This document shows, one piece after another, positions 8,823-17,291 of a stretch of DNA of 22,160 nucleotides. Numbering within the stretch: position 1 is the first letter of the stretch; every line of letters begins with the position of its first letter. The position numbers and the translations under genes were made by a program. The notes beneath the pieces were generated by a model, which was not told where the DNA came from, ran no database searches, and saw nothing but the letters and a program-made list of their open reading frames with translations. This DNA comes from an uncultured Eubacteriales bacterium (GTDB taxonomy: Bacteria; Bacillota; Clostridia; Oscillospirales; Oscillospiraceae): positions 1-22,160 of the forward strand of contig USIH01000017.1 of NCBI GenBank assembly GCA_900554705.1. Reading direction: 5' to 3'.

Positions 8823-9386
8823 ATGGATAACTCCTTTCAGAAATTGTTCACATTGTTCTATGAATGCCTCCGGTGTGGCGTCATTATGCAGTGTGTAGTC
8901 GGTAGCAAAGCTGACGCGCTGGGCGTCGATGCGGGCGGAGGCGTAGCTGCGGTCAATGCCGTCACGCCGCATCAGGCGGGCGATCCGTGCCTCGCGCGGC
9001 GCGGTGACGCAGACCGTAACGGTGCAGAGCCGATCAAGACCGCTTTCCAGCAAAGCGATCGCGTCGATGGCGGCAAGCTGCGCGCCCGAGCGCTCCAGCA
9101 TTCGCTCCACCTCGCGACAGACCGCCGGATGGGTGATCGTGTTGAGGCGCGCGAGTGCCGCCGGATCGGCAAAAACGAGCGCGCCGAGCGCTTTGCGGTC
9201 AAGCGCTTGCGCCTGAAAAGCGGAGGGAAAGGCGGCGCGCAGCGCCTCGTGCAGACTCTCGTCGCTGCGCAGCAGGCGGTGATATACCGCGTCGCAGTCG
9301 ATGCAAAAACCGCCATGTGCCTCGATCCGCCGCAGCAGCGTGGTCTTTCCGCAGCCGGAGCCGCCAGTGATGCCGATGACCGTCAT
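7425..9386 (-). CDS. coaE: Dephospho-CoA kinase, open in frame into M18 aminopeptidase
   Basis: The first 188 residues (9386-8823) are a complete dephospho-CoA kinase, the last enzyme of CoA synthesis. The P-loop is GITGGSGCGKTT (5-16), with FCIDCDAVYHRLL, ITHPAV and the LID segment APREARIARLMRRDGI following. There is no stop codon at the expected end. The frame continues through ...QFLKGVIH into the M18 peptidase, giving a 653-aa frame. The start ATG overlaps the tsaC stop by four bases (ATGA). In one alternative frame a TGA lies at 8837-8839, just before the peptidase ribosome site; losing one base from the preceding T3 run would end CoaE there. The fusion may therefore be real, a recent one-base change, or a sequencing error. 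Many cells would still make separate peptidase from the internal start. Confidence 0.85.
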   Translation of the reverse strand: MTVIGITGGSGCGKTTLLRRIEAHGGFCIDCDAVYHRLLRSDESLHEALRAAFPSAFQAQALDRKALGALVFADPAALARLNTITHPAVCREVERMLERSGAQLAAIDAIALLESGLDRLCTVTVCVTAPREARIARLMRRDGIDRSYASARIDAQRVSFATDYTLHNDATPEAFIEQCEQFLKGVIHMEEKKYEALRKELLSQPKNGYDRISDEDLAAMEAYCKQYMQFISTCKVEREAVNWTIAEAEKHGFRPLTPGMQLKAGDKVYGNGHGKCVIFAVVGTQPLDRGTHICAAHIDSPRLDLKPNPLYEDSELAFFKTHYYGGIKKYQWTTTPLALHGVIAKKDGTVVPVTVGEDPSDPIFCVTDLLIHLSGDQMKKTLAEGVTGENLRVLLGSRPLKDDEGANRIKFAILCLLQEKYGICEEDFLSAELTMVPAGPAREVGFDRSLIAAYGHDDRVCAFAAFLPLLQIGTPEKTAVCVLADKEEIGSVGISGMQSQYFETFMGDLCAATGADLRRCFEGSFCLSADVSNAFDPLYAETCDKSNNTQINYGTGIFKYTGARGKSGSSDAAAEVMAYVRKLFADNDVIWQTGELGKVDQGGGGTVACYMANRNIETVDAGVPVLSMHAPMEIVSKLDTYMTYKGMKVFYED

Positions 9387-10423
9387 GTGTCGCTCTCCGC
9401 GTCGACGATGCGGAAGGCTGCCGCCTTTTTCAGCCGGTTGCCGACCGCGTAGGCAACGCCGCCGCCCTCCGGACAGCGCGCGTAAATGGTCTTGATCTCC
9501 GGACGATCCAGCGCGCGCAGGGCGGCGAACAGGCCGGCCGAAAGCGTGTTTACGTCATGCGCAGTGCCGTAGGCAAGGGGATTGCAGCCGGCAAAGAGCG
9601 GCAGCTCCTCGTCAAAGCATAAAACGGCGTCGCCCTCTTGGTAGCGCTTGCGGACGTAGGCAGCGGCTGCCTCGGAGGAACCGCGGACGATATAGACCTC
9701 CGCGACAGGCGCGTAGTGCTTGTACTTCATGCCCGGTGCGCGGACGACTGCGTCGTTGGAGATCTGCCCCAAGACCGCGCGGTCGACCTCCAGCTCGCCG
9801 AGCAGGGCGCGCAGTTGCTCCGGCGTTACGCCGCCGGGGCGCAGCAGGCGCGGGCGCTCGCCGGTCAGGTCGACGATCGTGGATTCCACGCCGACCTCGC
9901 ACGGCCCGCCGTCGATCACGGCGGCAATGGCGCCGTCCTGACCGTAGTCGTGCAGGACGTGCTGCGCGGTGGTGGTGGAGGGCTTGCCGGAAAGGTTGGC
10001 GGAAGGAGCGGCGATGGGGACGCCTGCCTCCCGAATGAGCGCGCGCGTGACCTCGGTTTTCGGGCAGCGCACGGCAACGGTGTCCAAATTCGCCGTGGTG
10101 CGGCGCGGGATGCAGTCGCGCACCGGAAGCACCATCGTCAGAGGACCCGGCCAGAAGTGCTCCGCCAGCAGCCACGCGCTTTGCGGGATGTCATGGCAAT
10201 AGAGCGGCAGCTCCTCCTTGCAGGAGATATGGATGATGAGCGGGTTGTCCTGCGGACGCCCTTTGGCCTCGAAGATGCGCTTCACGGCCTCCTCGTCCAT
10301 TGCGTTTGCACCCAGACCGTAAACGGTCTCCGTAGGAATGGCGACCAGAGCGCCCTGCCGTATGAGCTGCGCGGCGATGCGCGGGGTGCTCGCGTCATCT
10401 GCCGATAGTAAGCGTGTTTTCAC
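9383..10423 (-). CDS. tsaC: L-threonylcarbamoyladenylate synthase, Sua5 type
   Basis: A 346-aa Sua5/YciO/YrdC-family enzyme that makes threonylcarbamoyl-AMP from threonine, bicarbonate and ATP for the t6A37 tRNA modification. The N-terminal YrdC domain (about 1-205) has PTETVYGLG (30-38) and KGRPQDNPL (54-62), which bind substrate and nucleotide. Residues of about 210-346 form the extra Sua5 domain, so this is the long form rather than the short TsaC. The start is GTG at 10423 and overlaps the prfA stop by four bases. The stop overlaps the coaE start in the same way. The ribosome site is weak, so translation probably depends on coupling to prfA. Its partner TsaD is encoded at 4225-5235. Confidence 0.95.
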   Translation of the reverse strand: MKTRLLSADDASTPRIAAQLIRQGALVAIPTETVYGLGANAMDEEAVKRIFEAKGRPQDNPLIIHISCKEELPLYCHDIPQSAWLLAEHFWPGPLTMVLPVRDCIPRRTTANLDTVAVRCPKTEVTRALIREAGVPIAAPSANLSGKPSTTTAQHVLHDYGQDGAIAAVIDGGPCEVGVESTIVDLTGERPRLLRPGGVTPEQLRALLGELEVDRAVLGQISNDAVVRAPGMKYKHYAPVAEVYIVRGSSEAAAAYVRKRYQEGDAVLCFDEELPLFAGCNPLAYGTAHDVNTLSAGLFAALRALDRPEIKTIYARCPEGGGVAYAVGNRLKKAAAFRIVDAESDT

Positions 10424-11490
10424 GATGTTTCACCGCTTTCACGGAGTTTTTCTGCCTGACCGGCGGCGATCAGTGCGTCGATGATCTCATCTAAGTCACC
10501 GTTCATCACGGCGTCGAGCTTATAGAGCGTCAGCCCGATCCGGTGATCGGTGACGCGGCTTTGCGGGAAATTGTAGGTGCGGATCTTTTCGTTGCGCATC
10601 CCGGTGCCGACCTGACTGCGCCGCTCTCCGCTGTATGCCGCCTCAATGCGCTCCTGCTCCATCTGGTAGAGCTTGGAGGAGAGCATCCGCATACACTTCT
10701 CGCGGTTTTGAAACTGGCTGCGCTCCTCCTGACAGGCGACGACGATACCGGTCGGCTTATGGATCAGGCGCACGGCAGAGGAGGTCTTGTTGATGTGCTG
10801 GCCGCCCGCGCCGGAGGAGCGATAGACCTGCATTTCGATGTCCTCGGGGCGAATATCCACGTCCGCCTCCTCCATCTCGGGCAGAACGGCGACCGTCGCC
10901 GTTGAGGTATGGATGCGTCCGCCGGATTCGGTTTCCGGCACGCGCTGCACACGGTGGACGCCGGATTCAAATTTCAGGCGCGACCACGCGCCGCTTCCGC
11001 TGATCTCGAAATCGGCCTCCTTGATGCCGCCAAGCTCCGTCTCACTGTAGTTCAGAAGCTCCACCGACCAGCCGTGCGCGGCGGCATAGAGCTGATACAT
11101 CCGGAACAGGCTGTGCGCGAACAGAGCGCTCTCTTCGCCGCCCACGCCGCCGCGGATCTCCATGATGACGCTTTTGGCGTCGTTTGGGTCGTGCGGCAGG
11201 AGCAGCAGCTTCAGCTCGCCCTCCAGCGCTTCGCAGCGCCGCTTTGCGACCGCGTATTCCTCCTGACAGAACTCCTTCATCTCCGGCTCCGCGCTCATCA
11301 TCTCCAGCGCGTCTGCCATGTCCTGCTGCGCGCGCCGCAGCGCGCGATAGGTCGTCACGATCGGCTCCAATTCCTTCTGCTCCCGCAGGTAGGCCGCCGC
11401 CTTTTTCGGGTCGGCGTAGAAATCGGGACGTTCCGCGCGGTCGCAGAGTTCCATATACTTTTCTTCAACGGATCGTAGCCTATCCAGCAT
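10420..11490 (-). CDS. prfA: Peptide chain release factor 1
   Basis: RF1 (356 aa) recognises UAA and UAG stop codons and triggers peptide release. The GGQ motif is at 229-231 in SSGAGGQHINKTSSAVRL, where the Gln is the methylated catalytic residue. The codon-recognition P-x-T tripeptide is PET at 185-187 in RVQRVPETESGGRIHTS, which marks RF1 rather than RF2 (SPF). The ATG at 11490 follows AGGAG with an 8-base spacer. It lies in the middle of the operon, 25 bases after rlmA and overlapping tsaC. A prmC methyltransferase gene, often next to prfA, is not present here; the upstream methyltransferase is rlmA. Confidence 0.97.
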   Translation of the reverse strand: MLDRLRSVEEKYMELCDRAERPDFYADPKKAAAYLREQKELEPIVTTYRALRRAQQDMADALEMMSAEPEMKEFCQEEYAVAKRRCEALEGELKLLLLPHDPNDAKSVIMEIRGGVGGEESALFAHSLFRMYQLYAAAHGWSVELLNYSETELGGIKEADFEISGSGAWSRLKFESGVHRVQRVPETESGGRIHTSTATVAVLPEMEEADVDIRPEDIEMQVYRSSGAGGQHINKTSSAVRLIHKPTGIVVACQEERSQFQNREKCMRMLSSKLYQMEQERIEAAYSGERRSQVGTGMRNEKIRTYNFPQSRVTDHRIGLTLYKLDAVMNGDLDEIIDALIAAGQAEKLRESGETS

Positions 11491-11515
11491 AGAGCGCTCC
11501 TAACGTCAATTTTCT

Positions 11516-12337
11516 TTATTTTACCAGATGCTGCGCGCCTTGTCTACCATAGAGGCAAAAAATGACCTCTGCCTGATCGGTAAGTAACTGCGTTTGCCGC
11601 AGCGCCTGCGCGCCCTGCTGAGAAATGCGCCATGCGTGCGGCGTCATGTATAGTAGATTTTGCACCATTTCCGGCGTGTCAAGCGTGAAACGGAAGGAGA
11701 GATCTTCACGGTGAAGCAGATCAAAGCCCGCAAGCGCCGGAGAAAACGGCGCTTCCTTGTGTGTCAGCGTCGGGTAAATGATGCGCTTGAGCGCCAAAAG
11801 GTGCCCCTCGCCCGCGACAACGCGGAGGTAAAGACCACTCGGCTTGAGCACGCGGGAAAACTCCTCCTGCGCCGTCAGCGCGAACATGGAAAGCAGGCAG
11901 TCAAAGCTGCCGTCTGCGAAGGGAAGGTGTGTCGCTGTCGCTGTCAGCCAGTGCGCGCCCTTGTCGCGCGCCGCCGCGTAGCGGACGGCTTCCTTGGAAA
12001 TATCGATGCCCCAGCGTTCCGGCGCATCCACATGGGAGAGGTAATACCCCTCGCCGCAGCCGACATCCAGTATGCTCTGCGCCTGCGGTGCATAGCGCGC
12101 AAGGAGAGCACGCAGCCGCTGCGCAATGGGGGCGTAGTATCCGGCGGAGAGGAAAGCGCGCCGCGCGGCGACCATTTCCCGACTGTCGCCGGGGTGCAGG
12201 GAATGCTTTTGCGAGACGGTCAGGAGGTTTACATAACCCTGACGCGCGATGTCAAAGCCGTGCCGGTTTTCACAGCACAGGCTGTTACCTGAAGAGGCAA
12301 GCGGCTGCCCGCAAACGGGGCAAATGGGACAGATCAT
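11516..12337 (-). CDS. rlmA: 23S rRNA (guanine-N1)-methyltransferase, RlmA family
   Basis: A 273-aa SAM-dependent methyltransferase of the RlmA/TlrB family, which methylates G745 or G748 in 23S rRNA helix 35. The N-terminal zinc finger uses C6-x2-C9 (CPVCGQPL) and C22-x3-H26 (CCENRHGFD), followed by the signature ARQGYVNLL and HPGDSREMVAARRAFLSAGYY. The SAM-binding motif I is ILDVGCGEGYYL. The ATG at 12337 follows GAGG and gives the normal length. A longer frame from 12484 adds 49 low-complexity residues that would overlap the divergent deacetylase gene, so it was rejected. Which guanine is modified cannot be decided; TlrB-like members can confer tylosin resistance, but most chromosomal copies are housekeeping. 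Confidence 0.92.
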   Translation of the reverse strand: MICPICPVCGQPLASSGNSLCCENRHGFDIARQGYVNLLTVSQKHSLHPGDSREMVAARRAFLSAGYYAPIAQRLRALLARYAPQAQSILDVGCGEGYYLSHVDAPERWGIDISKEAVRYAAARDKGAHWLTATATHLPFADGSFDCLLSMFALTAQEEFSRVLKPSGLYLRVVAGEGHLLALKRIIYPTLTHKEAPFSPALAGFDLLHREDLSFRFTLDTPEMVQNLLYMTPHAWRISQQGAQALRQTQLLTDQAEVIFCLYGRQGAQHLVK

Positions 12338-12408
12338 AACTTTCCTCACTTTTCCAAGCGGTAATTTCGGCGACCTGCGCATACTGAAAATGAAACGGAG
12401 GTTGCCGA
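12338..12408. promoter_or_regulatory. Divergent intergenic region rlmA / polysaccharide deacetylase
   Basis: These 71 bases must hold the start regions of both divergent genes. Good ribosome sites are visible (GAGG before rlmA, CGGAGG before the deacetylase), but no convincing -35/-10 pair was found on either strand. The promoters may lie partly inside the opposite gene. Confidence 0.45.
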
Positions 12409-13098
12409 ATGAAACGAATGCTTTGTGTGCTTGCGCTGCTTTCGCTCTGCCTGCTGCCGGTCGGGGCAGAGGAGGGCGAGACAAAATATATCGCGCTGAC
12501 CTTTGACGACGGTCCTTCCGGCCGGTTTACCACGGCTTTGCTTGACGGCCTTGCCGAGCGGGAAGTCCACGCGACGTTCTTCCTGTGCGGTTATCGAGTG
12601 GAGCAGTTCCCGACCCTGACGGCGCGCATCAGCGCGGAGGGGCACGAGATCGGCTCTCACAGCGACCGGCATCAGTTTATGAACGAACAGTCCACCGCAG
12701 GGGTCTGCGCCGATTTGAGAGCGGCAGAGGAGACGATCACGCAGGCGGCAGGAAAACGGCCGACGCTCCTGCGTCCGCCCGGAGGCATCTACAGCACGGC
12801 GGTGCTGCGCGAGACCTGCTGCGCGGATCTGCCGGTCATTCTCTGGTCGGTCGACCCGCATGACTGGTGCCGCAGCGATGTCGACGGGATCGTTCAGGAT
12901 GTGACGAAGTGTGCCAAAAACGGTGACATCATCCTCATGCACGATATGTCCGACTCCAGCGTGCAGGCGGCGCTCCGGATCATCGACGCACTGGAAGCGC
13001 GTGATTTTGAATTTGTTACCGTCAGTGAGCTTGCCTATCTGGCCGGTCAGAGCCTAAACGGCTGCGAGAGCTATCACTCGTTCCCGTCAGCAAAGTAG
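12409..13098 (+). CDS. Secreted polysaccharide deacetylase, NodB domain
   Basis: A 229-aa carbohydrate esterase family 4 protein. Residues 1-20 (MKRMLCVLALLSLCLLPVGA) are a signal peptide, so it acts outside the membrane, probably on peptidoglycan. Motif 1 is TFDDGP with Asp33 as likely base and Asp34 as metal ligand. Motif 2 is HSDRH (His84, His88). Motif 3 is RPPGG (122-126). Motif 4 resembles DPHDW (149-153). Motif 5 is LMHD with catalytic His178. All catalytic residues are present. CE4 members deacetylate N-acetylglucosamine or N-acetylmuramic acid residues; the exact substrate cannot be told from sequence. The ATG follows CGGAGG. It is monocistronic and its last 25 bases overlap the convergent alanyl-tRNA editing gene. 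Confidence 0.92.
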   Translation: MKRMLCVLALLSLCLLPVGAEEGETKYIALTFDDGPSGRFTTALLDGLAEREVHATFFLCGYRVEQFPTLTARISAEGHEIGSHSDRHQFMNEQSTAGVCADLRAAEETITQAAGKRPTLLRPPGGIYSTAVLRETCCADLPVILWSVDPHDWCRSDVDGIVQDVTKCAKNGDIILMHDMSDSSVQAALRIIDALEARDFEFVTVSELAYLAGQSLNGCESYHSFPSAK

Positions 13099-14222
13099 GC
13101 CGCGATCTGCGCGCGGGTCGCGCGGACGGAGCCTTGCACGAAGTTGGGCTTTCCGCCGCCGCGTCCGCCCAGTGCGGCGCTCATCGCGCGAACCAGCGGC
13201 TGCAAATTGCCGCCGCTTTCACCAATGGCGAATTTATATTCCCCGTCTTCGCCGGAAAAAACCGCGCATCGGCCGCCGCAGCGCTGCGTGATCGCGTCGG
13301 TCAGGCGGCGCAGACGATCGGACGGCATCGGCGGCTCGAAGAGCAGGACATTGCCGCAGTCTTGAAAATCCGCTGCCTGCCGGTCGATCAGCGCCTGATC
13401 CAATCCCGCCGCGCGATATTTCATCTCTTCCAATTCCGTGCAAAGACGGCGCACCGCGTCCGCCGTTTCCAGCGGCTTTGCGGAAAGCTGCGCCGAGACG
13501 GCGCGGTTTTGCAGGTACACGGCGCTGAGGTAGTCCAGCGCGCGCTTTCCGCACAGAAGCTCAATGCGCGAACCGTTGTGGAACTTCACGCACGACAGGA
13601 GCTTGATCAGACCGATCTCGCCCGTGCGCGCGACATGAAGCCCACAGCAGGCGCACAGGTCGATCTGTCCGAAACGAACCAGACGCACCCAGCCGGAAAG
13701 CTCTTTTTTGCTCCGATATGCCAGCTTTGGCAGGGCTTCTGCGTCTGGATAGAGGTACTCCGAAGGAATGTTGCGGTAGATCGCCTCGTTTGCCGCGCGC
13801 TCGATGCCGGCAAGGGCGTCGACCTCGCCGCTGAAGTCAATCGTAACGGTCTCCGCGCCCATATGGAAGCCCACGTTCTCAAATCCGTAGCGCGCGTGGA
13901 TCAGGCCGGAGACCAGATGCTCGCCGGAGTGCTGCTGCATGAGGGAAAAGCGCCGCTGCCAGTCGATCCGCATTTCAACCGCCGTTCCGACGGCAAGGGC
14001 GTCTTGGCAAAAATGGATGACCTGCCCTTCACGCTCCTCGACGGCACGCACGGCAACTCCACCGATCGTGCCCGTGTCGCAGGGCTGCCCGCCGCCGGTG
14101 GGGTAAAAGATCGTCCGGTCGAGGATGACCTCAAAGCCGTCCGCGCAGGGCGTGCAGGAAAGAACGGTCGCCGTCCCGTCGGTCTGATACTGGTTTACAT
14201 AATATAACTTCTCTGTTGTCAT
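13074..14222 (-). CDS. Alanyl-tRNA editing protein, AlaX long form with DHHA1 domain
   Basis: A 382-aa freestanding relative of the AlaRS editing domain. Such proteins hydrolyse mischarged Ser- or Gly-tRNA-Ala in trans. The N-terminal part shows DRTIFYPTGGGQPCDTG. The zinc-binding editing core is HSGEH (HxxxH, in QQHSGEHLVSGL) and CACCGLHVARTGEI (CxxxH). After a short helical linker, the C-terminal DHHA1 domain ends in a glycine-rich stretch GGRGGGKPNFVQGS, as in AlaRS. The ATG at 14222 was preferred to a GTG at 14231, which is too close to the GGAG ribosome site. It has its own promoter and overlaps the convergent deacetylase gene by 25 bases at the 3' end. No alaS is in the window. Confidence 0.92.
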   Translation of the reverse strand: MTTEKLYYVNQYQTDGTATVLSCTPCADGFEVILDRTIFYPTGGGQPCDTGTIGGVAVRAVEEREGQVIHFCQDALAVGTAVEMRIDWQRRFSLMQQHSGEHLVSGLIHARYGFENVGFHMGAETVTIDFSGEVDALAGIERAANEAIYRNIPSEYLYPDAEALPKLAYRSKKELSGWVRLVRFGQIDLCACCGLHVARTGEIGLIKLLSCVKFHNGSRIELLCGKRALDYLSAVYLQNRAVSAQLSAKPLETADAVRRLCTELEEMKYRAAGLDQALIDRQAADFQDCGNVLLFEPPMPSDRLRRLTDAITQRCGGRCAVFSGEDGEYKFAIGESGGNLQPLVRAMSAALGGRGGGKPNFVQGSVRATRAQIAAYFADGNE

Positions 14223-14250
14223 GAACCTCACGCTCCGCCATTTTTACATT

Positions 14251-14279
14251 ATTATACAACGGCGCTGACAAAAAAACAA
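14251..14279 (-). promoter_or_regulatory. Promoter of the alanyl-tRNA editing gene
   Basis: On the minus strand, TTGTTT (14274-14279) lies 17 bases from a perfect TATAAT (14251-14256). The -35 box overlaps the T-tract of the upstream ygfK terminator. Confidence 0.75.
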
Positions 14280-14306
14280 TGGGCACGTTTGTAACGCGCC
14301 CATTGT
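14269..14306 (-). terminator. Intrinsic terminator of the ssnA-ygfK operon
   Basis: ACAATGGGC (14276-14284) pairs with GCCCATTGT (14298-14306). On the minus strand it is followed by a run of seven T residues (14270-14276). It lies just after the ygfK stop. Confidence 0.92.
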
Positions 14307-14315
14307 AGATTGGAC

Positions 14316-17261
14316 TTAACGATAGAGATAAGCGTACTTGTCGCGGACGGTCAGGATAAAGGTCTCAATATCCGCGGGCAGATCGTTCGGCACGGACAGG
14401 TCATAAACCGTCTCCTGCGCCAGACGGACGCGTGCCTTGCCGTCTTCGAGGAAGCAGACGCCGAAGTTCTTGGAGTCGGCCATGTCCGCCTCGGTCTGGA
14501 AGAGCGTGAACTTGTCGTGGCAAGGCTCGGAGGTGTAGGGGCAGAAGTGTGTGCAGTTGCCGCACTCGTTGCACATCTTGTCCACGTGTAGGATCTCGTG
14601 CCTGCCGTCGGCCAGCTTAATGACGACGTTGGCGCGGTTCGGGCAGGAGTCGGCGCAGTTTTCGCAGACGGTGTTGCAGTCGAGGCAGCGGCTGCCTTCG
14701 CAGCAAGCGTCCTTCGCCATCTTGAGAATGCCCTTCTTTGCAATGGCCTCGGCTTTGGTGACATAGGCCTGCTCGGGGATCTCGTAGGTGTGCGCTTCGC
14801 CGATGACGATCTCCGCAAACTTCGCGGCGTCGGCAATGCCTTCCACGACCGTTGCGGGGCCGCGATGGCAGTCGCCTGCGGCGTAGACGCCTTCGATATT
14901 GGTCTGGAAGGGGATGCCCTTGCGACCCATTTCGATGCCGTTTGCAGCCATCAGTTCATCGTCGACCTTTTCGCCGACGGCGGAAATGACCAGATCGCAG
15001 GGGATCTCAAAGGTTTCGCCCGTGGCGACGGGGCTGCGGCGGCCGGAAGCGTCCGGTTCGCCCAGAACCATCTTTTCCAGCGTCAGCTTGCCGTCTGCCT
15101 GACGGATGGGCGCGGCAAGCTCAACGAACTTGACGCCGTCTTCCATGGCAAGCTGCAATTCGTGCTCGTCGGCGGGCATATATTTCTTCGTGCGGCGGTA
15201 GACGATGGTCGCGTCGGCACCCATGCGCTTTGCCACGCGCGCGGCATCCATTGCCGTGTTGCCCGCGCCGACCACGACGACGGAGCCGGAGAGGCACGGC
15301 TTGACTTCCTTCTTCATCTCCTTCATCCAGCCGATGACACCGACGACATTGCCTTCGATGTTCAGCGCGCCTGCTTTCCAAGCGCCTACGGCGAAGAGGA
15401 TATGCGTGTAGCCCTGCTGTTTAAGCTCTGCGACGGAGGGAGCGGGTGCGCCCAAGCGGACGTCGACACCGTACTTTTCCATCAGCGCGACGTCCTTGTC
15501 GATCGCTTCGTCGGAGATACGGAAGGCGGGAATGACGTGACGCGGCACACCGCCGAGCGTGTTCTCGCGCTCAAAGATCGTAGCCGAGACGCCGCCTCTG
15601 CCGAGGAAGTAGGCGGCTGCAATGCCGGTCGGGCCGCCGCCGATGATGGCGACTTTCTTTCCGGCGACCTTCTCGGGCGCGTGGATGGAAGCCATGAGCG
15701 CATCAAAGCCCTTCTTCGCGGCAAGGAGCTTCGTGTCGCGGATCTGGACGGATTCGTCATAGAAGTTGCGGGTGCACTTGCCTTGGCAGCGGTGCGCGCA
15801 GATGGTGCCGGTGATGAAGGGCAGGGCGTTCTTCTCGGTGATGAGCTTGAGCGCCGGTCCGTAGAGACCCTTGCGGCACAGCTCGATGTATTCGGGAATG
15901 TCCTGCGCGATCGGGCAGCCGCCCTTGCAGGGCGCGGTGAAGCAGTCCATCCAAGGCACGCGCTCCTCGTTCTTGCGTGCAGGCAGGGGCTTGATGGGCT
16001 TGCGGTGATGCACGTCGGTGTGGCTGGCGACGCTCATTGCCTCAATGGCGGCCGAGTCGGTGCCGCTGAAGGCGCCGAAGGGGAGGTCCTCCACCTTTTC
16101 GCACATCTGCTTCAGTCGGTTGTAGCCGCCGGGCTTGAGAATGGTCGTTGCAACGGTGATGGGCCAAATGCCTGCGGCAAAGAGCTTGTCACAGTTGAAG
16201 TACTCCGCGCCGCCCGCGAAGGAGATGCGCATCTTGCCGCGGAACTGGCGGGAAATGCGGTTGCACATTTCGATGGTCAGCGGGAAGAGGGAGCGGCCGG
16301 ACATATACATTTCGTTGCCGGGCAGCTCGCCGCGCGTGGTGTCAACGGGGAAGGTGTTCGAGAGCTTCAGACCGAACTCGACACCCGTTTTGTCGGCCAG
16401 CGCCTGCAAACGCTCGAACATCGGAACGGCGTCTGCCCATTGCAGGTCTTCGTTGAAGTGGTGCTCGTCGAAGACGATGTAGTCATAGCCCATGGAGTCG
16501 AGGATGGAGCGCGCGGTGCGGTAGCCGAGGATGGTCGGGTTGCACTTGACGAAGGTGTTGAGCTTCTTTTCGCTGATCAGGTAGGTGGCGATGCGCTCGA
16601 TCTCGTCGGGCGGGCAGCCGTGCAGCGTCGAGAGGGTGACGGAGAGGGAAACGTGCGGAGAGATCGTGTCGATAAACGCGGCCTGCTCGGGGAAGAACTC
16701 CTTGAGCACGGCCTTGCACTCGTTAAACTGCGGCGTAGCGGACGCGTCCTTCATATTTTCAATGTAGGCGTTGATCTTCTCACCCTTGATGCCTTCCAGA
16801 TCGTAGCCGACGGACATATTGATGACAAAACCGTCAGGGTCGCCCAGACCATAGACCTTGGAGAGGACTTTCAGCGCGCACCAAGCCTTGATATACTCGT
16901 CCTGTGCCTGCGGCACGGTCAGCTCGGTCGACCACTCCTGATTGTAGCCCTCGTCGTTTGCAAGGATGCAGGGACGCGGCACGCAGCGCGCCAGATCCTC
17001 GCCGTCCATCTTCTGTACGGTCTTCACCTCGAAGAAGCGCGCGCCTGCCATATAGGAGGCGATGATGTTCTGCGCAAGCTGGCTGTTCGGGCCTGCGGCG
17101 GGGCCAAAAGGCGTTTCGATCTGCTCGCCGAAGATCGGCAGCTTCTTGCCCTTTGCAATATAGGGACGGTGCACGCCGAAAAGCTCACCCTCGCGGGCGT
17201 ATTCTGTGACCATCCAGTTCATCAGGGAACGGAAGGGAATGGGATACATTTTTTCAGACAT
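14316..17261 (-). CDS. ygfK: YgfK family iron-sulfur flavoprotein oxidoreductase
   Basis: A 981-aa multidomain redox protein of the YgfK family (annotated as putative selenate reductase subunit; E. coli YgfK is about 1030 aa). The N-terminal 420 residues resemble the dihydroorotate/dihydropyrimidine dehydrogenase barrel (ETPFGPAAGPNSQLAQNI). Around 438-485 is a GltD-type cysteine cluster (CFTAPCKGGCPIAQDIP, CAHRCQGKC). Two Rossmann folds follow: AIIGGGPTGIAAAYFLG near 540 for FAD and VVVGAGNTAMDAARVAKRMGA near 660 for NAD(P)H. The C-terminal part (about 855-915) carries two [4Fe-4S] motifs, CLDCNTVCENCADSCP and CNECGNCTHFCP. The family is linked genetically to SsnA, molybdenum hydroxylases and anaerobic urate/purine breakdown. 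The ATG follows AGGAGGT. It is the second gene of the ssnA operon. The true substrate here is inferred, not shown. Confidence 0.9.
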   Translation of the reverse strand: MSEKMYPIPFRSLMNWMVTEYAREGELFGVHRPYIAKGKKLPIFGEQIETPFGPAAGPNSQLAQNIIASYMAGARFFEVKTVQKMDGEDLARCVPRPCILANDEGYNQEWSTELTVPQAQDEYIKAWCALKVLSKVYGLGDPDGFVINMSVGYDLEGIKGEKINAYIENMKDASATPQFNECKAVLKEFFPEQAAFIDTISPHVSLSVTLSTLHGCPPDEIERIATYLISEKKLNTFVKCNPTILGYRTARSILDSMGYDYIVFDEHHFNEDLQWADAVPMFERLQALADKTGVEFGLKLSNTFPVDTTRGELPGNEMYMSGRSLFPLTIEMCNRISRQFRGKMRISFAGGAEYFNCDKLFAAGIWPITVATTILKPGGYNRLKQMCEKVEDLPFGAFSGTDSAAIEAMSVASHTDVHHRKPIKPLPARKNEERVPWMDCFTAPCKGGCPIAQDIPEYIELCRKGLYGPALKLITEKNALPFITGTICAHRCQGKCTRNFYDESVQIRDTKLLAAKKGFDALMASIHAPEKVAGKKVAIIGGGPTGIAAAYFLGRGGVSATIFERENTLGGVPRHVIPAFRISDEAIDKDVALMEKYGVDVRLGAPAPSVAELKQQGYTHILFAVGAWKAGALNIEGNVVGVIGWMKEMKKEVKPCLSGSVVVVGAGNTAMDAARVAKRMGADATIVYRRTKKYMPADEHELQLAMEDGVKFVELAAPIRQADGKLTLEKMVLGEPDASGRRSPVATGETFEIPCDLVISAVGEKVDDELMAANGIEMGRKGIPFQTNIEGVYAAGDCHRGPATVVEGIADAAKFAEIVIGEAHTYEIPEQAYVTKAEAIAKKGILKMAKDACCEGSRCLDCNTVCENCADSCPNRANVVIKLADGRHEILHVDKMCNECGNCTHFCPYTSEPCHDKFTLFQTEADMADSKNFGVCFLEDGKARVRLAQETVYDLSVPNDLPADIETFILTVRDKYAYLYR

Positions 17262-17291
17262 GGAAGTGACCTCCTAAGTTGTTTTTAAGGC

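Noticed and set aside
7500..9452. A 650-aa open frame on the + strand
   Set aside because: It is the antisense shadow of the coaE-aminopeptidase frame, with no family motifs.
12338..12484. A longer N-terminus for RlmA
   Set aside because: The added 49 residues are low-complexity and overlap the divergent deacetylase gene. The internal ATG at 12337 has a ribosome site and gives the family length.
14598..17288. An 896-aa open frame on the + strand
   Set aside because: It is the antisense shadow of ygfK, caused by high GC and codon bias; it has no recognisable domain, while ygfK on the other strand has many.
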